From positions 27,044,672 to 27,108,671 of the forward strand of contig NC_089277.1 of NCBI RefSeq assembly GCF_963678975.1: a DNA stretch of 64,000 bases, in the 5' to 3' direction. Origin of the DNA: Dysidea avara. Lineage: Eukaryota > Porifera > Demospongiae > Dictyoceratida > Dysideidae. Positions 26,010 to 38,600 of this stretch are shown here, in pieces. The position numbers and the translations under genes were made by a program. Every line of letters begins with the position of its first letter. Position 1 is the first letter of the stretch. The notes below the pieces were generated by a model. The model was given only the letters and a program-made list of their open reading frames with translations. It made no database searches and was not told the DNA's origin.

Positions 26010-26248
26010 TGTGACCGGATTTGCGAAAAGGGGTCTTCCACACACATCCAATTTACGAACTTTGACAATTCATAACTTGAGGTTGGAAAGTGTTATTCAC
26101 TTGAAATTTGATCATAGGTGAGCACCAACATCGGTTAATGAATGGAGAAAATTTTAGGTTTGCATCTTTCTTGAACACTAAGTTATGGTCTTCTAAATTC
26201 ATAGAATTGGATGTGTGTGGAAGACCCCTTTTCGCAAATCCGGTCACA
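26010..26248. mobile_element. MITE, family B copy 1
   Basis: A 239-base element with TA on both sides. The ends TGTGACCGGATTTGCGAAAAG and CTTTTCGCAAATCCGGTCACA are perfect inverted repeats, extended by GTCTTCCACACACATCCAAT and its partner. The near-perfect ends suggest recent activity. Related copies lie at 54895 and 55217. Confidence 0.85.
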
Positions 26249-27172
26249 TATGTGTGAAGTACAGCAGTACACTCAGTATGCAAAGCATGCTTAAACAGTG
26301 TAAAATTGAATTGGAAAATTCTTATGGATGTGAGGTCCTCTATAAAGAGTATTATTACATTATTTTTTGTAGCTCAATGTAGACAGTTATGTACTGTACA
26401 TGTACCACAATAATTATACGTTAACTATGGGTGAATAAAAATGCTGGTATAATTAGTTCTTATTAGTACTTGTAGCTAATAGGTATACATATAACTTGTA
26501 CCATTGGTGTCTCAGGAGTACTGCAGAACTGTCGGAGTTTACCAGCTAAACTTTTTTCATGGTTTATTAAATTTTGGCACTGTCGAAAGAAGAAGCAATG
26601 GTTCATCTCAATTACTCAACTTGGTTACAATTTCCTGCAGATGTCATTATATAGTACAGTACCAAGTAATTATAGTAAGTTAGGGCTTCTTTGTGATATA
26701 CCAATAGTAAAACAATGAATCACTCTGACATTACTACAGTCTGCTGTACAGGTGACTTCACTCTCCACCAAACTGAGGGAAATGACGATGAGCACTGAAG
26801 TTCTTGAGGAAGAAGTTGACACTCTTAAGATGGCAAACAGTGAGCTGTCTAAAAAGGTTATTGATTTAAAGTAGAAGGCTGAAAATCTTGAAAAAGAAAA
26901 TGATGGTCTGAAAATAGAGATCTCAAAGCTAAAAATTGAAAACCAACAATTTAAGGTACAGTATGTGGGTAGTTACTAAATTAAGGAGATGTTACAAAGC
27001 ATTATGTGGACTGCATGTTTTTCATCCATGACAGCACTTTTGATTTTCTCACTACAAACAAATTGCTTTATGAATATCACACTCTCCAAATCAGCAGGGA
27101 TTGATTATGAATAGTCTGCTTTTGTTGGCTGCTTCTCTCAAGCCTAGTGGTAAGCTGTATGGGAAGTCTAGG

Positions 27173-27280
27173 CCCTTGATGGAACTGTGGTCAACCTGGA
27201 GATGGCTGAATGTAGCTGTACAGTTCCGTGGTGTTGAGTAAAGGCCTGTGCTGTAAAATTTCCTTTCATTTGAGACCTAA
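27173..27280 (+). repeat. Dispersed repeat, copy 2 (possible SINE)
   Basis: Matches the minus strand of 16560-16665 (GGAGATGGCTG, GCTGTACAG, TCCGTGGTGTTG, AATTTCCTTTCATTT). Lies in the intron of the broken kelch gene. Confidence 0.5.
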
Positions 27281-27654
27281 ATGATCCATTATTTGACCTT
27301 ATTTATTCCCATGCACTCCTCTTTCATTTGTAAACAACCTCTTGCCCTCCCCTCTATATACCCCACCACCCCTATTGGAGCTCACTTGATACACGCAACA
27401 TTGAGTAATACTGTCTAAATAGTGGGAAGTTAGCTGTTGACTATTTGCACAGTACATGAATTGTCTGGAAGGTAAGGTGTTGGTGAAAAATGTGTCAAAA
27501 TTTGATATACGTATATATTTCAACCATCGGTGAGCTACAACACTAAATACTTAAAACTGGCATTTCTCAATACTTTTCAATGGGCAATAATTAAGACTGG
27601 TTTCCCAAAGACAGCTACATATTATTGCACCCCACAGTATTGTAGTTACACAAT

Positions 27655-27702
27655 CACGCACGCACGCACGCACGCACACACGCACGCACGCACGCACGCA
27701 CG
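27655..27702. repeat. ACGC microsatellite
   Basis: About eleven tandem CGCA/ACGC units with one CACA variation. The open frames across it on both strands (Arg/Ala/His and Cys/Val/Arg runs) are artefacts. Confidence 0.95.
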
Positions 27703-27782
27703 TAGAATTTTACCACTGGCCAATTCATTACAGTAGGTGACCAGGAGAATATCCAGGATTTTTCCAAGGTGGTTTCCAGATT

Positions 27783-28051
27783 AGGCTTGCGCCAATTATG
27801 CTGGCATAGTTTTGGGCATAATAGGTTAGCAAAAGCATCAAGCATTATGCCAGCATAATAGGATGATTTTCAAGATTGCATGTACCAAAAATACAGCAAA
27901 ACATGAACACACTACACCTTAATATATCAAGAAAATGTACAATGTTATTATAATCTTGATTTTGAAAGCATAATTTTGAGCATAATAGGTTGAATTTTTG
28001 AGCACTGCTCTAAAGCATAATAGGCTATTTCAAAGCATAATTGGCTCAAGC
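27783..28051. mobile_element. GCATAATA-rich MITE, copy 1
   Basis: Ends AGGCTTGCGCCAATTATGC and GCATAATTGGCTCAAGC are inverted repeats. The inside is crowded with GCATAATAGG motifs in both orientations. A relative lies at 58211-58554. Confidence 0.6.
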
Positions 28052-28398
28052 ATACTCCAGATATGGTGGTGAGCTGTAGGTACAAAGGTCTGCATGACAT
28101 GCAGCCCGACATATTATGATCATTAAAATGCTTTAAAATTTACTATATAGGTTCATGTTTTCATGGATAGTGTAAGCTATTTTCAATGCATGCTTTGTTC
28201 TGTTTATGTCATAAATATCAATTTTGGTTTATGGCTGGTCAGATATTGTAGTGACCTAAATAATTATACATAATAAAAACTTATGTTAACTTATTCCTGT
28301 TAGTCTTATACTTATATTATACACCACTTTGACATCTCAGATCAAAGCAAAACACAAGGCTATAATTATAATTAATTTTCATGTGAGGGTTAACAGGC

Positions 28399-28452
28399 TA
28401 TCGCCCTAACCACAGGGTGATATCATGATATCACTCTGCGGTTAGGGCGATA
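28399..28452. repeat. Perfect-type palindrome, about 54 bases
   Basis: TATCGCCCTAACC is answered by GGTTAGGGCGATA around a GATATCATGATATC centre, so it would form a cruciform or hairpin. It lies in the intron of the broken kelch gene. Probably the core of a small foldback element. Confidence 0.7.
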
Positions 28453-30087
28453 TCATGATAATATTATAGCCCTGACCACAACTGCCTTTGATGCTGAGGC
28501 AGTTGCAAAGCATCAGTTCCCTTCGATTATTTATATATGGCTGCTTAAAGTTTTACATTGTGGGTTTGAATTTAACATGTTGGTTTAGTTAGGCTAGGCA
28601 TTTGTTGATGGAAAAATAATTGAGTGAGTCAGCATTGCATACAGTAGTTCAGTTACAAGACATCATGCCCTAAATAATAGGTTTTATAGTGTGAGGATCA
28701 TTTTCTACATAGCGCATTTCAACCATATGACAAGATGGCTCAAACATTCTCAAACCTATATGCCTAAGTATTTATTTTAGCACCTTAGGTTACTTTAGAC
28801 ATCCACAAAGTGGTTATTTAGTAAAAATGACCAGTGAAACCCACAATCATTTCTTTATGTGCCCACAATTTAAACCCACAATTGATGTTTGCTGACCTCT
28901 GTTTAAAAGTAATGTGGTGAATGCAGATTTGTCTTCCTTCACCTATTGGGTTACATAAATATTGATGCATATAAACGATAATTTATTAAGTTATACTATA
29001 TATTATGATCAGTATATTAGGGAATTTTGTGTGACAAATATGTATTAACTGTGAACATAATCTGTTGTTATTGGTGCTGTTGTTAGAATGAAGGTCTCCT
29101 GAAGGAGTCCCCCATATCACTGCCAATTGGACTAGTAGAAATCAAGTGGAGATTGGCAGCTCCTGCACCAGTGGGTTATGCTTACCTCACTGCTGTGTTT
29201 CATCAAGGGCTGATCTACATTGGAGGTGGTTATGAGACTGGAGGGATGGCATCATACAGGTTAGATGTCTATAACCCAGCTAACAACTTACATATGGAGC
29301 CCTTCACCTTATTACACTTCTTATTGTCGGTTTGCTTTGACCACTCTCAACAACCAGCTGATGAGGTAAAGATACACATGTCACCAACAAGATATTCATG
29401 GTGATGACTTCACTGAATATACCAAGATGACCACACCAAGATGCTGTGCCACAACAGCCAGTCTTCAGGGAAAAATAATAATAGTCGGAGGTCATGCTGA
29501 CAATCACAAACTATTAGCCTCTACTGAACTGCTAGATAGTACCACTGGACAGTGGTATGCCACTGATGATCTGCCAACCCCACATTCTATGCTGAAGTCT
29601 GTGATAATGGATGGTGTTCTTTTCTTGTTAGGAGGAGACAATCAAGGTGGCATGTCACCAGCAGTGTTTTCTGCTCCACTAGACATCCTGTCTGGTCACC
29701 AAGTTAAATGGAAGTGTTGTCAAGATACACGTTGGTGTTATTCTTCTCCTATCAATGTAAAATGTAAACACCTATTAGTTGCAGGAGTATGGAATAAGAC
29801 CAAAAATGTACGTTCCAACAACATTTTTATGCTCAACAAGATTAGCCAGAGCTGGGAAATCATAGGAAAAATCCCATCATCGACGTACACTTCAGCTACA
29901 GTTAGCTTGCCTGATAACACGGGTACAAGGACAAAAGACAGTATAGTAATCGATTATGGATTGGCTTATGCGAGTCTCAGTAACTTTACATATCCTTACC
30001 ATATTTTTCACTTAGCTACATTTAAAATATTTAATGCAAATGGATAGTGTTGAGTAATTATGTGCTTTATGAATTGGTTGTATATCC

Positions 30088-30130
30088 ATGTATGTGTGTG
30101 TGTGTGCATGTGTGTGTGTGTGTGTGTGCA

Positions 30131-30167
<37 letters not shown>

Positions 30168-30172
30168 ACACA
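30088..30172. repeat. GT microsatellite
   Basis: Long TG run with interspersed GCATG. The Val/Cys-rich and His/Thr-rich frames over it are not genes. Confidence 0.95.
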
Positions 30173-31042
30173 CGCGCATGTCTGTACGTGCATATATGCA
30201 TGCAGTTTTACTGACAGAATGTACCTTTTGTTACAGACGTAAGTAACACAAATAAAATACAGTATGTACACTCAATGAAATAGTCAAAAATTCATATTTT
30301 GGTCAATTTAAACCTTAGCTACCATTTACTGTATGTTTCATATTGTTAGGATTGACAAATACATAGATAAATGATATTGATGGCTATATATGTATTGAGC
30401 TTATTATTATTGGTATGGACATTTGCAGCATGATGAATTAATTTGCAAGTGAAAAACTGCATATAATTAATATAAGTATCACCACATGTCATATTGAGTA
30501 CCATATTATAGTTGCAAATATAGAAACTTACAAGTACTATAAAGGCAATTATACTACACTGCAACATCAGAGAGTGAGCGATAATTATGTGCATCAGTAA
30601 ATTAAACACAAAAAGCAAAAGACCTGCAAGCTCTGTAGCGCATTATCATACATGTATTTCCTTGTAATTATGATATCTTTACATTACATGAATGACTTTT
30701 TCATTACTACAACAGTAGTTATAGATATATGTGTATAGATGTAGCACAAAGACGTTAATATTAATGCAAAAACTCATAAAGTCACTCTCAAATGTTTGCA
30801 AATAAATTGATTTCATGTGTGTAGTTATATATACATATGCATGAGTGGTACACCTGTTCCTTCATAATTATTAAGATCTGTTTGAGTCAAATTTTTATCA
30901 GCGTTTTTTGTATAATTTTAAAATAGCTATAGTGTCAATAGCCTCAGACAAATTAATAGCCAGTAGTAGTTAGCAACAGCCAACTGTAACAGTAGCCAGC
31001 TAGCAGCAGCAACTATGTACAGGACGTTTGTGAAGATGTGTT
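30173..31042. other. Non-coding stretch, no gene seen
   Basis: AT-rich, without splice-framed coding blocks or recognised transposon ends. Confidence 0.45.
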
Positions 31043-31590
31043 GGAGTTGGGCCACAATTATTTAATGAATAGGAAGTGAGATTGGTTTTTGAGTGGGACA
31101 TTAGAAGAGATGCCGGAGGGCCTGTATAATGAGAATAAGGATTATCAAGATGCAGTTTTAGACTTGTGTAAGAATCAAGATTTGATTATTTCCAAGATGC
31201 AAAACATTTTGGAGAGGGAGGCCCTTAACAATGTGGAAAGGGAATTAGTAATAATGAAGTGGTGGGAGGATATTGTGAATAAGAGTGGATTTAGTGTGGG
31301 GAAAGTAATAGAATGAGGAGATGAAGGGGCAGCGAAGTAGTGGTCAATGTTTAGTGTTTATGGTGCGTGGAACAAATTTAGTGAAGAAGTATAGGGTATA
31401 GCGAGAGTGTGTTTAAAATAGCCAGAGAGGAGTGTATAGCTAAGTATGTGCAAAAGGGAAAAGGAAGTTATAGTTATCGGTTCCTCTCTTCCTAATATGG
31501 GTGAGGAAGTAGAAGCAAGGGTTTATGAGTCAGATGCGGTTAGGTGGCAATTGAAGTTCCAATATTAAGGGTTATTAACAAAACTAAGAA
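31043..31590 (+). pseudogene. Decayed coding remnant, family not recognised
   Basis: A 75-codon open frame (31089-31316) is followed without a gap by further coding-like sequence in several frames, broken by stops and shifts, up to about 31590. It is Glu/Lys/Trp-rich and G-rich on the plus strand, unlike the flanks, with acidic stretches such as LVIMKWWEDIVNKSG. It may be the inner part of an old retroelement, but I saw no reverse transcriptase, protease or zinc-knuckle motif, so no assignment is made. Confidence 0.3.
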
Positions 31591-31709
31591 ATTTGATTTT
31601 AGAATTCTTTAATTTTGGGAAGTGAAAATGCGGGGCATATTAAACAACAGCAGGCCCATCCCTAATGCAGCAACATAACGGTGACTGTACAATTACACGC
31701 ATATAGTAC

Positions 31710-32600
31710 CAGTGTTTATTCTAGGGCTGTTAGGAGTTCCCCCCCCCTAAAACCTCAGACTCACCCCCTAAAATTGTGAGTGACTACTACACTGCACTTA
31801 GGTTAAACTTGTTTTATAAATAGGACACGCAACTATCAAAAGTGCCTTCAGATTCTATCTCAGAATGTTCAAGATGTAAAATTTTCCCAGGTTAAAAATT
31901 GCAGACACATGAATCTTACAATGTTCTCAGACTCAGTATCAGATCGTTTAATTTTTAATAATCTCCTAGGTAGCTACATGTACGACTAACAAAAGTTCCT
32001 ATGTGATGGCTACTCAATAACTATCTGAGAGTTTAAGTGTACCCAGAGATGTTATCTAAATGGCTTAACTTTCAAAACTGAATTCAGAAAGTGTAATTTT
32101 TTAAGCTGCATGCACAGTCACCAATACCCCCAGATTTAACCTGAATATTCAATTTCAAAAAGCCCAAGTTTTAAATCATTTCTTGTAAGACATTTACCCA
32201 GGACTTTAATTTGCTAGTATCCCGTGCTATGATACAATTGCAGCCAATTCAATGTCACACAGAACCGATTCAACAGATACCGGCAACATGCACAATGTAC
32301 TACTAATTGTATATAAGGTACACAATGTTAAGTTGTCCTAAATATACACCATTGTCACTCATGACGTAGCAAGCTAATTTCCCTGCTTAAAATAAAGCTC
32401 TACTGATCTGGCTTCACCCGATCACAAAAATGAAAATCAACACTCATGACAAGCCTTAAATGACTAAATAGTTTGGCAACTGTTTTACATACTTGTGAAC
32501 TTAGACATGTACTTAACTAGCTTTCACCTGGTCACCCCCCCCCCCCCCCCCCCCCAAATTCCTGATTCCCCCCAAAGGTGAAATCCTTGAATAAACACTG
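31710..32600. mobile_element. hAT element just upstream of the kinase-kelch gene
   Basis: Starts CAGTGTTTATTCTAGGGC and ends CCTTGAATAAACACTG. It is flanked by the perfect 8-base duplication TATAGTAC (31702-31709 and 32601-32608), the hallmark of hAT insertion. The 891 bases carry no intact transposase and contain a run of 21 C. The right edge lies 56 bases before the ATG at 32657, so it sits where the promoter or 5' leader should be. Confidence 0.9.
32535..32555. repeat. Run of 21 C
   Basis: Uninterrupted poly-C inside the right end of the hAT element. Its length is prone to sequencing and replication slippage. Confidence 0.95.
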
Positions 32601-32656
32601 TATAGTACCCTCCAAAGGCCATAGAATTTATGCAACGGACGTGTAGCTAAGTCTTT

Positions 32657-35600
32657 ATGGATTCCAGCGTTGCTACTGACCTAATTCTCTATGATGTGAA
32701 ACCAACAGGAAAGGAAATAGGTCGCGGAGCTTATGGGAGAGTCTTTGAGGTCAACTACCAAGGAACACTCTGCGCCGCTAAAGAAATACACGCACTGTTA
32801 TTGAAATACTCCGAAGGTGATGCATTTCGCAAGATCACAACCGATTTTCTTAACGAGTGCAAAATTTGGAGTACCATTCGACACCCAGGCATTGTTCAAG
32901 TCTTAGGTAGCTAAATCATTTCGTGATAATTATTAGGTCTACTGTTACAGTATTTGATTATCCCATAGGAATGTACTATCCTGACAATGACCAGTACAGA
33001 CTGCCTGTTATGGTAATGGAGAAGATGGAAAGCAGCCTGAGGGGTCTGGTGGAGACATACTCAGACATACCATTAAATGTCAAGTTATCCATATTGGATG
33101 AAGTGTGCCTGGGCCTGAGGTACCTTCATAGTAGGAGCCCTCCTATTGTTCATCGTGACCTCACTCCAAATAACATATTAATGGGAAGTCGTCTTGAAGC
33201 CAAGATTAGTGATCTAGGTGTTGCTAAAGTAATGCAGGCTGACAAGACATCTTCGATGACTAAAATCCCAGGAACACCAGATTATATGTCTCCAGAAGCA
33301 GTTACCAAAAAGCCTGTCTATGGTCCTCCATTAGATGTATTTTCTTATGGGGGAGTAGTCCTATATGTTATTACCCAGCAGTGGCCTGGGCCAGCTGATG
33401 CTATACAATTTAATCCTGAAACTGGTCGAAGAGAGGTAGTATCTGAGGTGACAAGACGTCAAATGTATCTGGACAAGATGACCAGGAGTGCTGTCAATAT
33501 AAAGCCATTGGTGATCTCTTGTTTAGACGATGATCCTAATAATCGTCCCCTTGTGGCACAAGTCTCTACAGAAATTAAAAAGTTTAAAGAGTTGTCTAGT
33601 CGTCTTACCAGTCATGATGGGGTGAGTCCTATTGTATGGTGGGCTGAAATATGTGGCCAGTCATCACCACACGTACAACAGGAGCAGGTTAGTTGTTAGC
33701 GTGTGTGTGTGTGTATGTATGTAGTGTGTGTACTGTAATTGTGTTTGTGTGTGTGTGTGTATGTGGCTGTGCTACACGTTAAACAAATCCAGTGTGCTCT
33801 ATACAGTACATTATATCCTAAGGCTGCAGCAAAAGTTTCTGTCAGACTTTCAGTGCTGGTTACTGTAAAGCTTTGAAGGAAAAAGGCATTACTCATTATT
33901 TCACAAATGTATGAGAAGATAACAAGGCTTGCTGTGATGCTATATATAGGTATTTACCAATGCAATTCTCAACTGTGTTATAGAGTAGTACATGTGGCAA
34001 TAAAATCAGGACAGACAGTAATATCCCATAACTACACTTCACTAATGTCATACTGTTTTACCACTGTTATGATAACTTAAACACATGGCTCAGGGTTAGT
34101 CATTGTCAGTCACGTAGCTTTCAATGGTATCAGAGGGAAAAGGTGTATTCATGATTTGGTATAGTTTATTCATTGCATGTACAGCAATTGTAGAAACCTT
34201 ATTATGTAACTCCAGTAAGTAGCTTCCCATATTATCCAATGTGCAATACTAAAGGCAGAAATAGGTTTCCTATACAGGCAGCAGCTCTAGCCTTTCCACA
34301 GATCCCTATAGTACGTAAGATGATGGTTGTGATAAGCAGCAACACCCCAAATCTGAAAATTACAATACGCTAGTAATAGTACCTCTGATTTTTGTTAAGT
34401 GACAGATAATCTACTCAGGCATGCTTGCTTTGTGTAATCCACTGATCAGTTAAATTCCTGAATACATAACTATAAAGTATTTTGTTGCAATAAGTGTCAG
34501 ATGCAATGTGATGCATTGCGCTACATAGCGTAAGCGACCTATTATCGGCATGTACTTATTATCGGCAGTTCATGCCTTGTTATGGGCACTGAAGTTTTAC
34601 GTGAGTTAACGGAGAAATCCTGTTTCACTATTGAGCAAGAAGTGTGTGTTTAGTTTAATCGCAACACTGTGTAAACAGAGTTATTAACCTTCATTCACCA
34701 CACTACCCCGTCCTTGTAAGTCATGTATTTACACAACTACACCACTATTATAATCGTATTGACGTGTGGGGTTCATTTTAGTACAATGCCATGTGGGAGA
34801 CCCAAGAAGAAGGTATCTTCAAGAAAGAAGCGATCGTCATCTGCGCCTCCGGTTATGCAGTCGCCAAAAAAAAAAATGTTTGAAATGGAGCAATGAGTCT
34901 ATGGAGGCAGCTATCCAGGCAATGAAAGACGGACGATGCAAGATAAAAGAAGCTGCCAGAATATGACGTGCCGAGAACCACACTTCAAGACTGCATAAGT
35001 GGAAGAGTTGTTCACAGAATAAAGCCAGGACCTAAGCCTTACTTGAATAAGGCTGAAGAAAGTGAGTTAGCAGAATTTCTTGAGGTCACATCCTCCGTGG
35101 GGTATGGTAAGACCCGAAAAGAAGTAATGGGCATAGTTGAAGCAACTGCTCAAGAGAAAGGATTACTGAGAAAAAAGAAAATCAGCCAAGGGTGGTTTCG
35201 TCGCTTTATTGAATACCAACCACAGCTTGCCTTAAGAAAGGGTGACCGTACAGCATTTGTCTGTATGGATGCAATGAAAAAAAAGAATTGGATAATTATT
35301 GCATCACCCTGAAAAGTGTATTGGTTGATAATAATTTATTGGATAAGCCTGAGTGCATCTACAATGTTGATGAGTCTGGTGTGCCCTTGGAGCATCGTTC
35401 ACCCTTAGTGATAGCTAAAAGGGGACAATGTAAAGTACGATACTGCACATCTGGAAATAAATCACAAGTTACAGTTGTTGCTTGTATAAAAGCCACTGGT
35501 CAATGTATGCTGCTTTTTATCATTTTTGATGCAAAAAATCTAAACATAGACTGGACCAGAGATGAAGTGCGTGGTACTACATAAGGCTTAAGCGACAATG

Positions 35601-38600
35601 GCTGGATAGACATGACATTGTTTAGAGAACGGTTCTTTCATCATTTTTTGAGGCATGCTGGATCAGCACGACCATTGTTATTGCTATTAGATGGTCATAG
35701 ATCACACTATAATATGGATGTCATCACCATGGCATGAGACAATGATGTCATTATTTTTACACTGGTGCCCCACACTACACACGAAATGCAGCCATTGGAT
35801 ACTGCTGTTGTTGGACCTTTTAAAACCAAGTGGCAAGAGGCTTGTCATCGCTACATCCAAAAACATCCTGGAAGGATCATTACCAAGTACACTTTCAATA
35901 CAATATTTTCTGAAGCTTGGTTAAAGAGCCTTGTTCCTGCAAACATAGTGAGTGGCTTCAAAACATGTGGGGTATATCCCTTCAATCCCAAAGCTGTACT
36001 AGATCATGACCCATGTGAGGCAAATAACTGCAATTCACAATCCTGTGGGATAAGTTCATCGAATGGCAATTCATCCAATGCCAGCAGCAGTAATCATAGA
36101 GAATTTGCTGATGAGGAAGAGTCTCGCTTTGCAAGAAGGTATAGGGAAGGATATGATCTAACTGATCCTAGATACTCTGCATGGCTTGAAGTAAACCATC
36201 CGACAGAACCATGTCAAGAACTGAGTCAATGCTTTTCAGATGTTTTACCTCTAGAGCCGATAGATATGAGTGCCATGGACTCAACTTCCTCTGAATGTGA
36301 GAATACTGATCTCCAAGCAACCGTAATTGAGTTCACTCCTGGTTTGACCCCAAATCGTGTTGTTAACCATTCTGTTGATTACCCAATATCAACTGAACAG
36401 TCAACTGTAACTGAGGTCACTCCTGTGACTCCTACTGTTGGCGGCCATCCAATGTCAACTGTTGCACGACCAGTAGATCCTTCTCAAAGCTCTGACAATG
36501 ATACACCAATAGTAAGTAATGCATCAACACCACCATCAACAACTGCTACACCCTCTAGCACAATCCTTACATCTTCTCTATCAAAATATTTGGTGCTGTA
36601 TGTTGCACCGTTACCTGAAAAGAGAGCTGCAACAAGTGCAAGGGTAACTGGGGCAAGGGTACTGACAAGTTCTGAAGGATATGAAATTTTACGTAAAAAA
36701 GAAGAAAGAAAAGGAAGAAAAAGAAAGAAAAAAGAAAGAAAACCTTGAAAAGAAGAAAGAAATAGATGAAGTAGCTAAGAAGAAAGCTGAAGAAAGGTCA
36801 AAGAAAGCTGTAAGGCCACAAAGGAAGCCAAAAAGGCCCACTAGAGAAACTACATGTAGTTTAAGAGCGACAGAGGATACACCATCGCATTCCCCAATCA
36901 CAACTGTGAGTACATCATCATCTGTTGGCAACGCAAATGATGCAGTAGTGAATGAGACTCATTCTACAGATACAATAGTGGCAGCTACTGGAGCAAGTGA
37001 AAATGACAATGTGTGTTGTGAATGCTACATGACTTTTGAAGAGGACATTGCAATGGGAAATCAGGCAGAGTGGACCCGTTGTGGCTGTAGTAGGTGGATG
37101 CATGTTTACTGTATTAGTGAAACTGTTGTACACAGTGATGGCAGCCACAGAATGTGTTCAAATTGTGTTTTATAACTTTACAACATTTTATGTAGCTAAA
37201 ACGCTTTGTTTATTATGTTTGGTTAATGATTTTTAACGAAGGGTGCGTGCCACTTTAGGGTAAATTAACATTTGGCATAGTTGCTTGGGTGCTTAGGCAG
37301 TGTCTCTGTAAACTTGTTGCATCAGCCAAAATTTTTGCAAGGGCTATAGGGAAGCAAGTGTGGCGAGGGTGCCGATAATCAGTCTATGGAAAATATATGT
37401 GATGACGATAATATGTACACGGTGACGATAAATGGCAAGTTACATGGTCTTGGCCTATCGCACAGCATAATTCATACACAAATACTGACTGTATTTATTC
37501 CGTCTATGTTTAGGTGTTTGAACTAATAGTCCAAAAATTCTACCTTGACTCAAACAAAAACAGGCCACAGCCCCTAATAGTTAATAACATTAGAGTCATT
37601 TATAGATTTGAGGTTCGTTTTGTCTCATTATAGGGAGTTTTTAAAAATAGTTGTTCCAATACTGAATAAAGACGGGGTTAGAATAGGTAGTATTGGAACA
37701 CTATTTTTGCTGTGTCGATTGTAGCGAAGTGATCTGAGCTAGTTGATCATTGAGCTTTGGCTTTCCATTGCTTCAGTGAATTTGACATTTAGTGGTGAAA
37801 ATGTGGAGTTCTTAGCGTATTCGCTTTAAAAGTTACACTGATGTGGAAAAGTTAGTGCTGATAATTGGCAGCTTACGCTACTCTGTCTTGGGTCAGAGGA
37901 GGCTGGACATGCTTATAGTGCCACCTAATATTATTACTTTTATTTGCTATTTCTTGTGACCCTCAATAGTCGCAATACAAAATAAGCAAACAGTAAGATA
38001 GACCGAGGTAGACTTATTATTCAGATCACTCTTCATATAAGCTTCAAGGAGATATACTTTGTTTTGCAAAAGTGCTTAGAATTTTGGGTGAAAATATCAA
38101 ACCACTTTTTTGTGTGTATAACTTCATTGACTAATCGTGTATGTAATTATAAACAGAAATGACGATGTATTGCTGCTTTATATTGACACTACTGTTCACT
38201 CCACTCCATAAAATACACCTTCATATAATTTATGTATTTTAGTAGCACTTAAAACATGTCCGGCAACCTCCTCTGGTTTAAGCTATAGCCAGGTGTCTCC
38301 ATTTTTCAATTACGTACTGTATTGCAACCATGTAAATGAATAGTGTCTTATGACTTTGGTGGTATAAGACACTACGTCTATGGACTGTAACATACGTACG
38401 CATAGGTGCTAGCAATCTATCCAAATCCAATCAATGCCTCTGTAATGATTTTAATCCCAGTATTACAGAATGAACAAATGAAATGAAAATACATATGCTC
38501 TTTAAATATCATACGTATTAGATATGTATAATACATGTAATCCTACTGTATATAGTGTATGCTTATACCACCTACAATATGTGTTGTACTGTAAATAAAG

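Larger units (their letters stand above)
22961..26751. other. Intergenic stretch with MITEs
   Basis: No gene recognised. AATAAA at about 23190 could be the lipase polyadenylation signal. It holds MITE family A copy 4 and family B copy 1. From 24060 there is one end (AGGGGCGGACCCAGGA) of a further element whose other end I did not find. Confidence 0.5.
26752..29960 (+). pseudogene. Broken relative of the coiled-coil/kelch exons
   Basis: The segment 26752-26955 sits between an AG acceptor and a GT donor and codes for a coiled coil like that of 38714-38938, but codon 41 is TAG (26872-26874). From 29087, again after an AG, comes a kelch region matching 44848 onward (APAPVGYA, IGGGYETGG, TPRCCAT, DSTTGQWY, GMSPAVFS). 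It lost most of the second kelch repeat near 29300, shifts frame before 29427, and is shortened and out of frame at the end (KDSIVI in place of the last repeat). No kinase part was found upstream and no linker exon between. A decayed duplicate of the 32657-45756 gene is the simplest reading. Confidence 0.8.

Noticed and set aside
26872-26874. TAG in the coiled-coil exon as programmed recoding
   Set aside because: The linked kelch part is also frameshifted and shortened, so plain decay explains it.
30008-30271. Open frames over the GT and ACGC microsatellites as small genes
   Set aside because: They consist of dipeptide runs forced by the repeat and appear on both strands; no start context or splice logic.
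36689-36931. Minus-strand Phe/Ser-rich frame as a membrane protein
   Set aside because: It is the complement of the lysine-rich part of the transposase.
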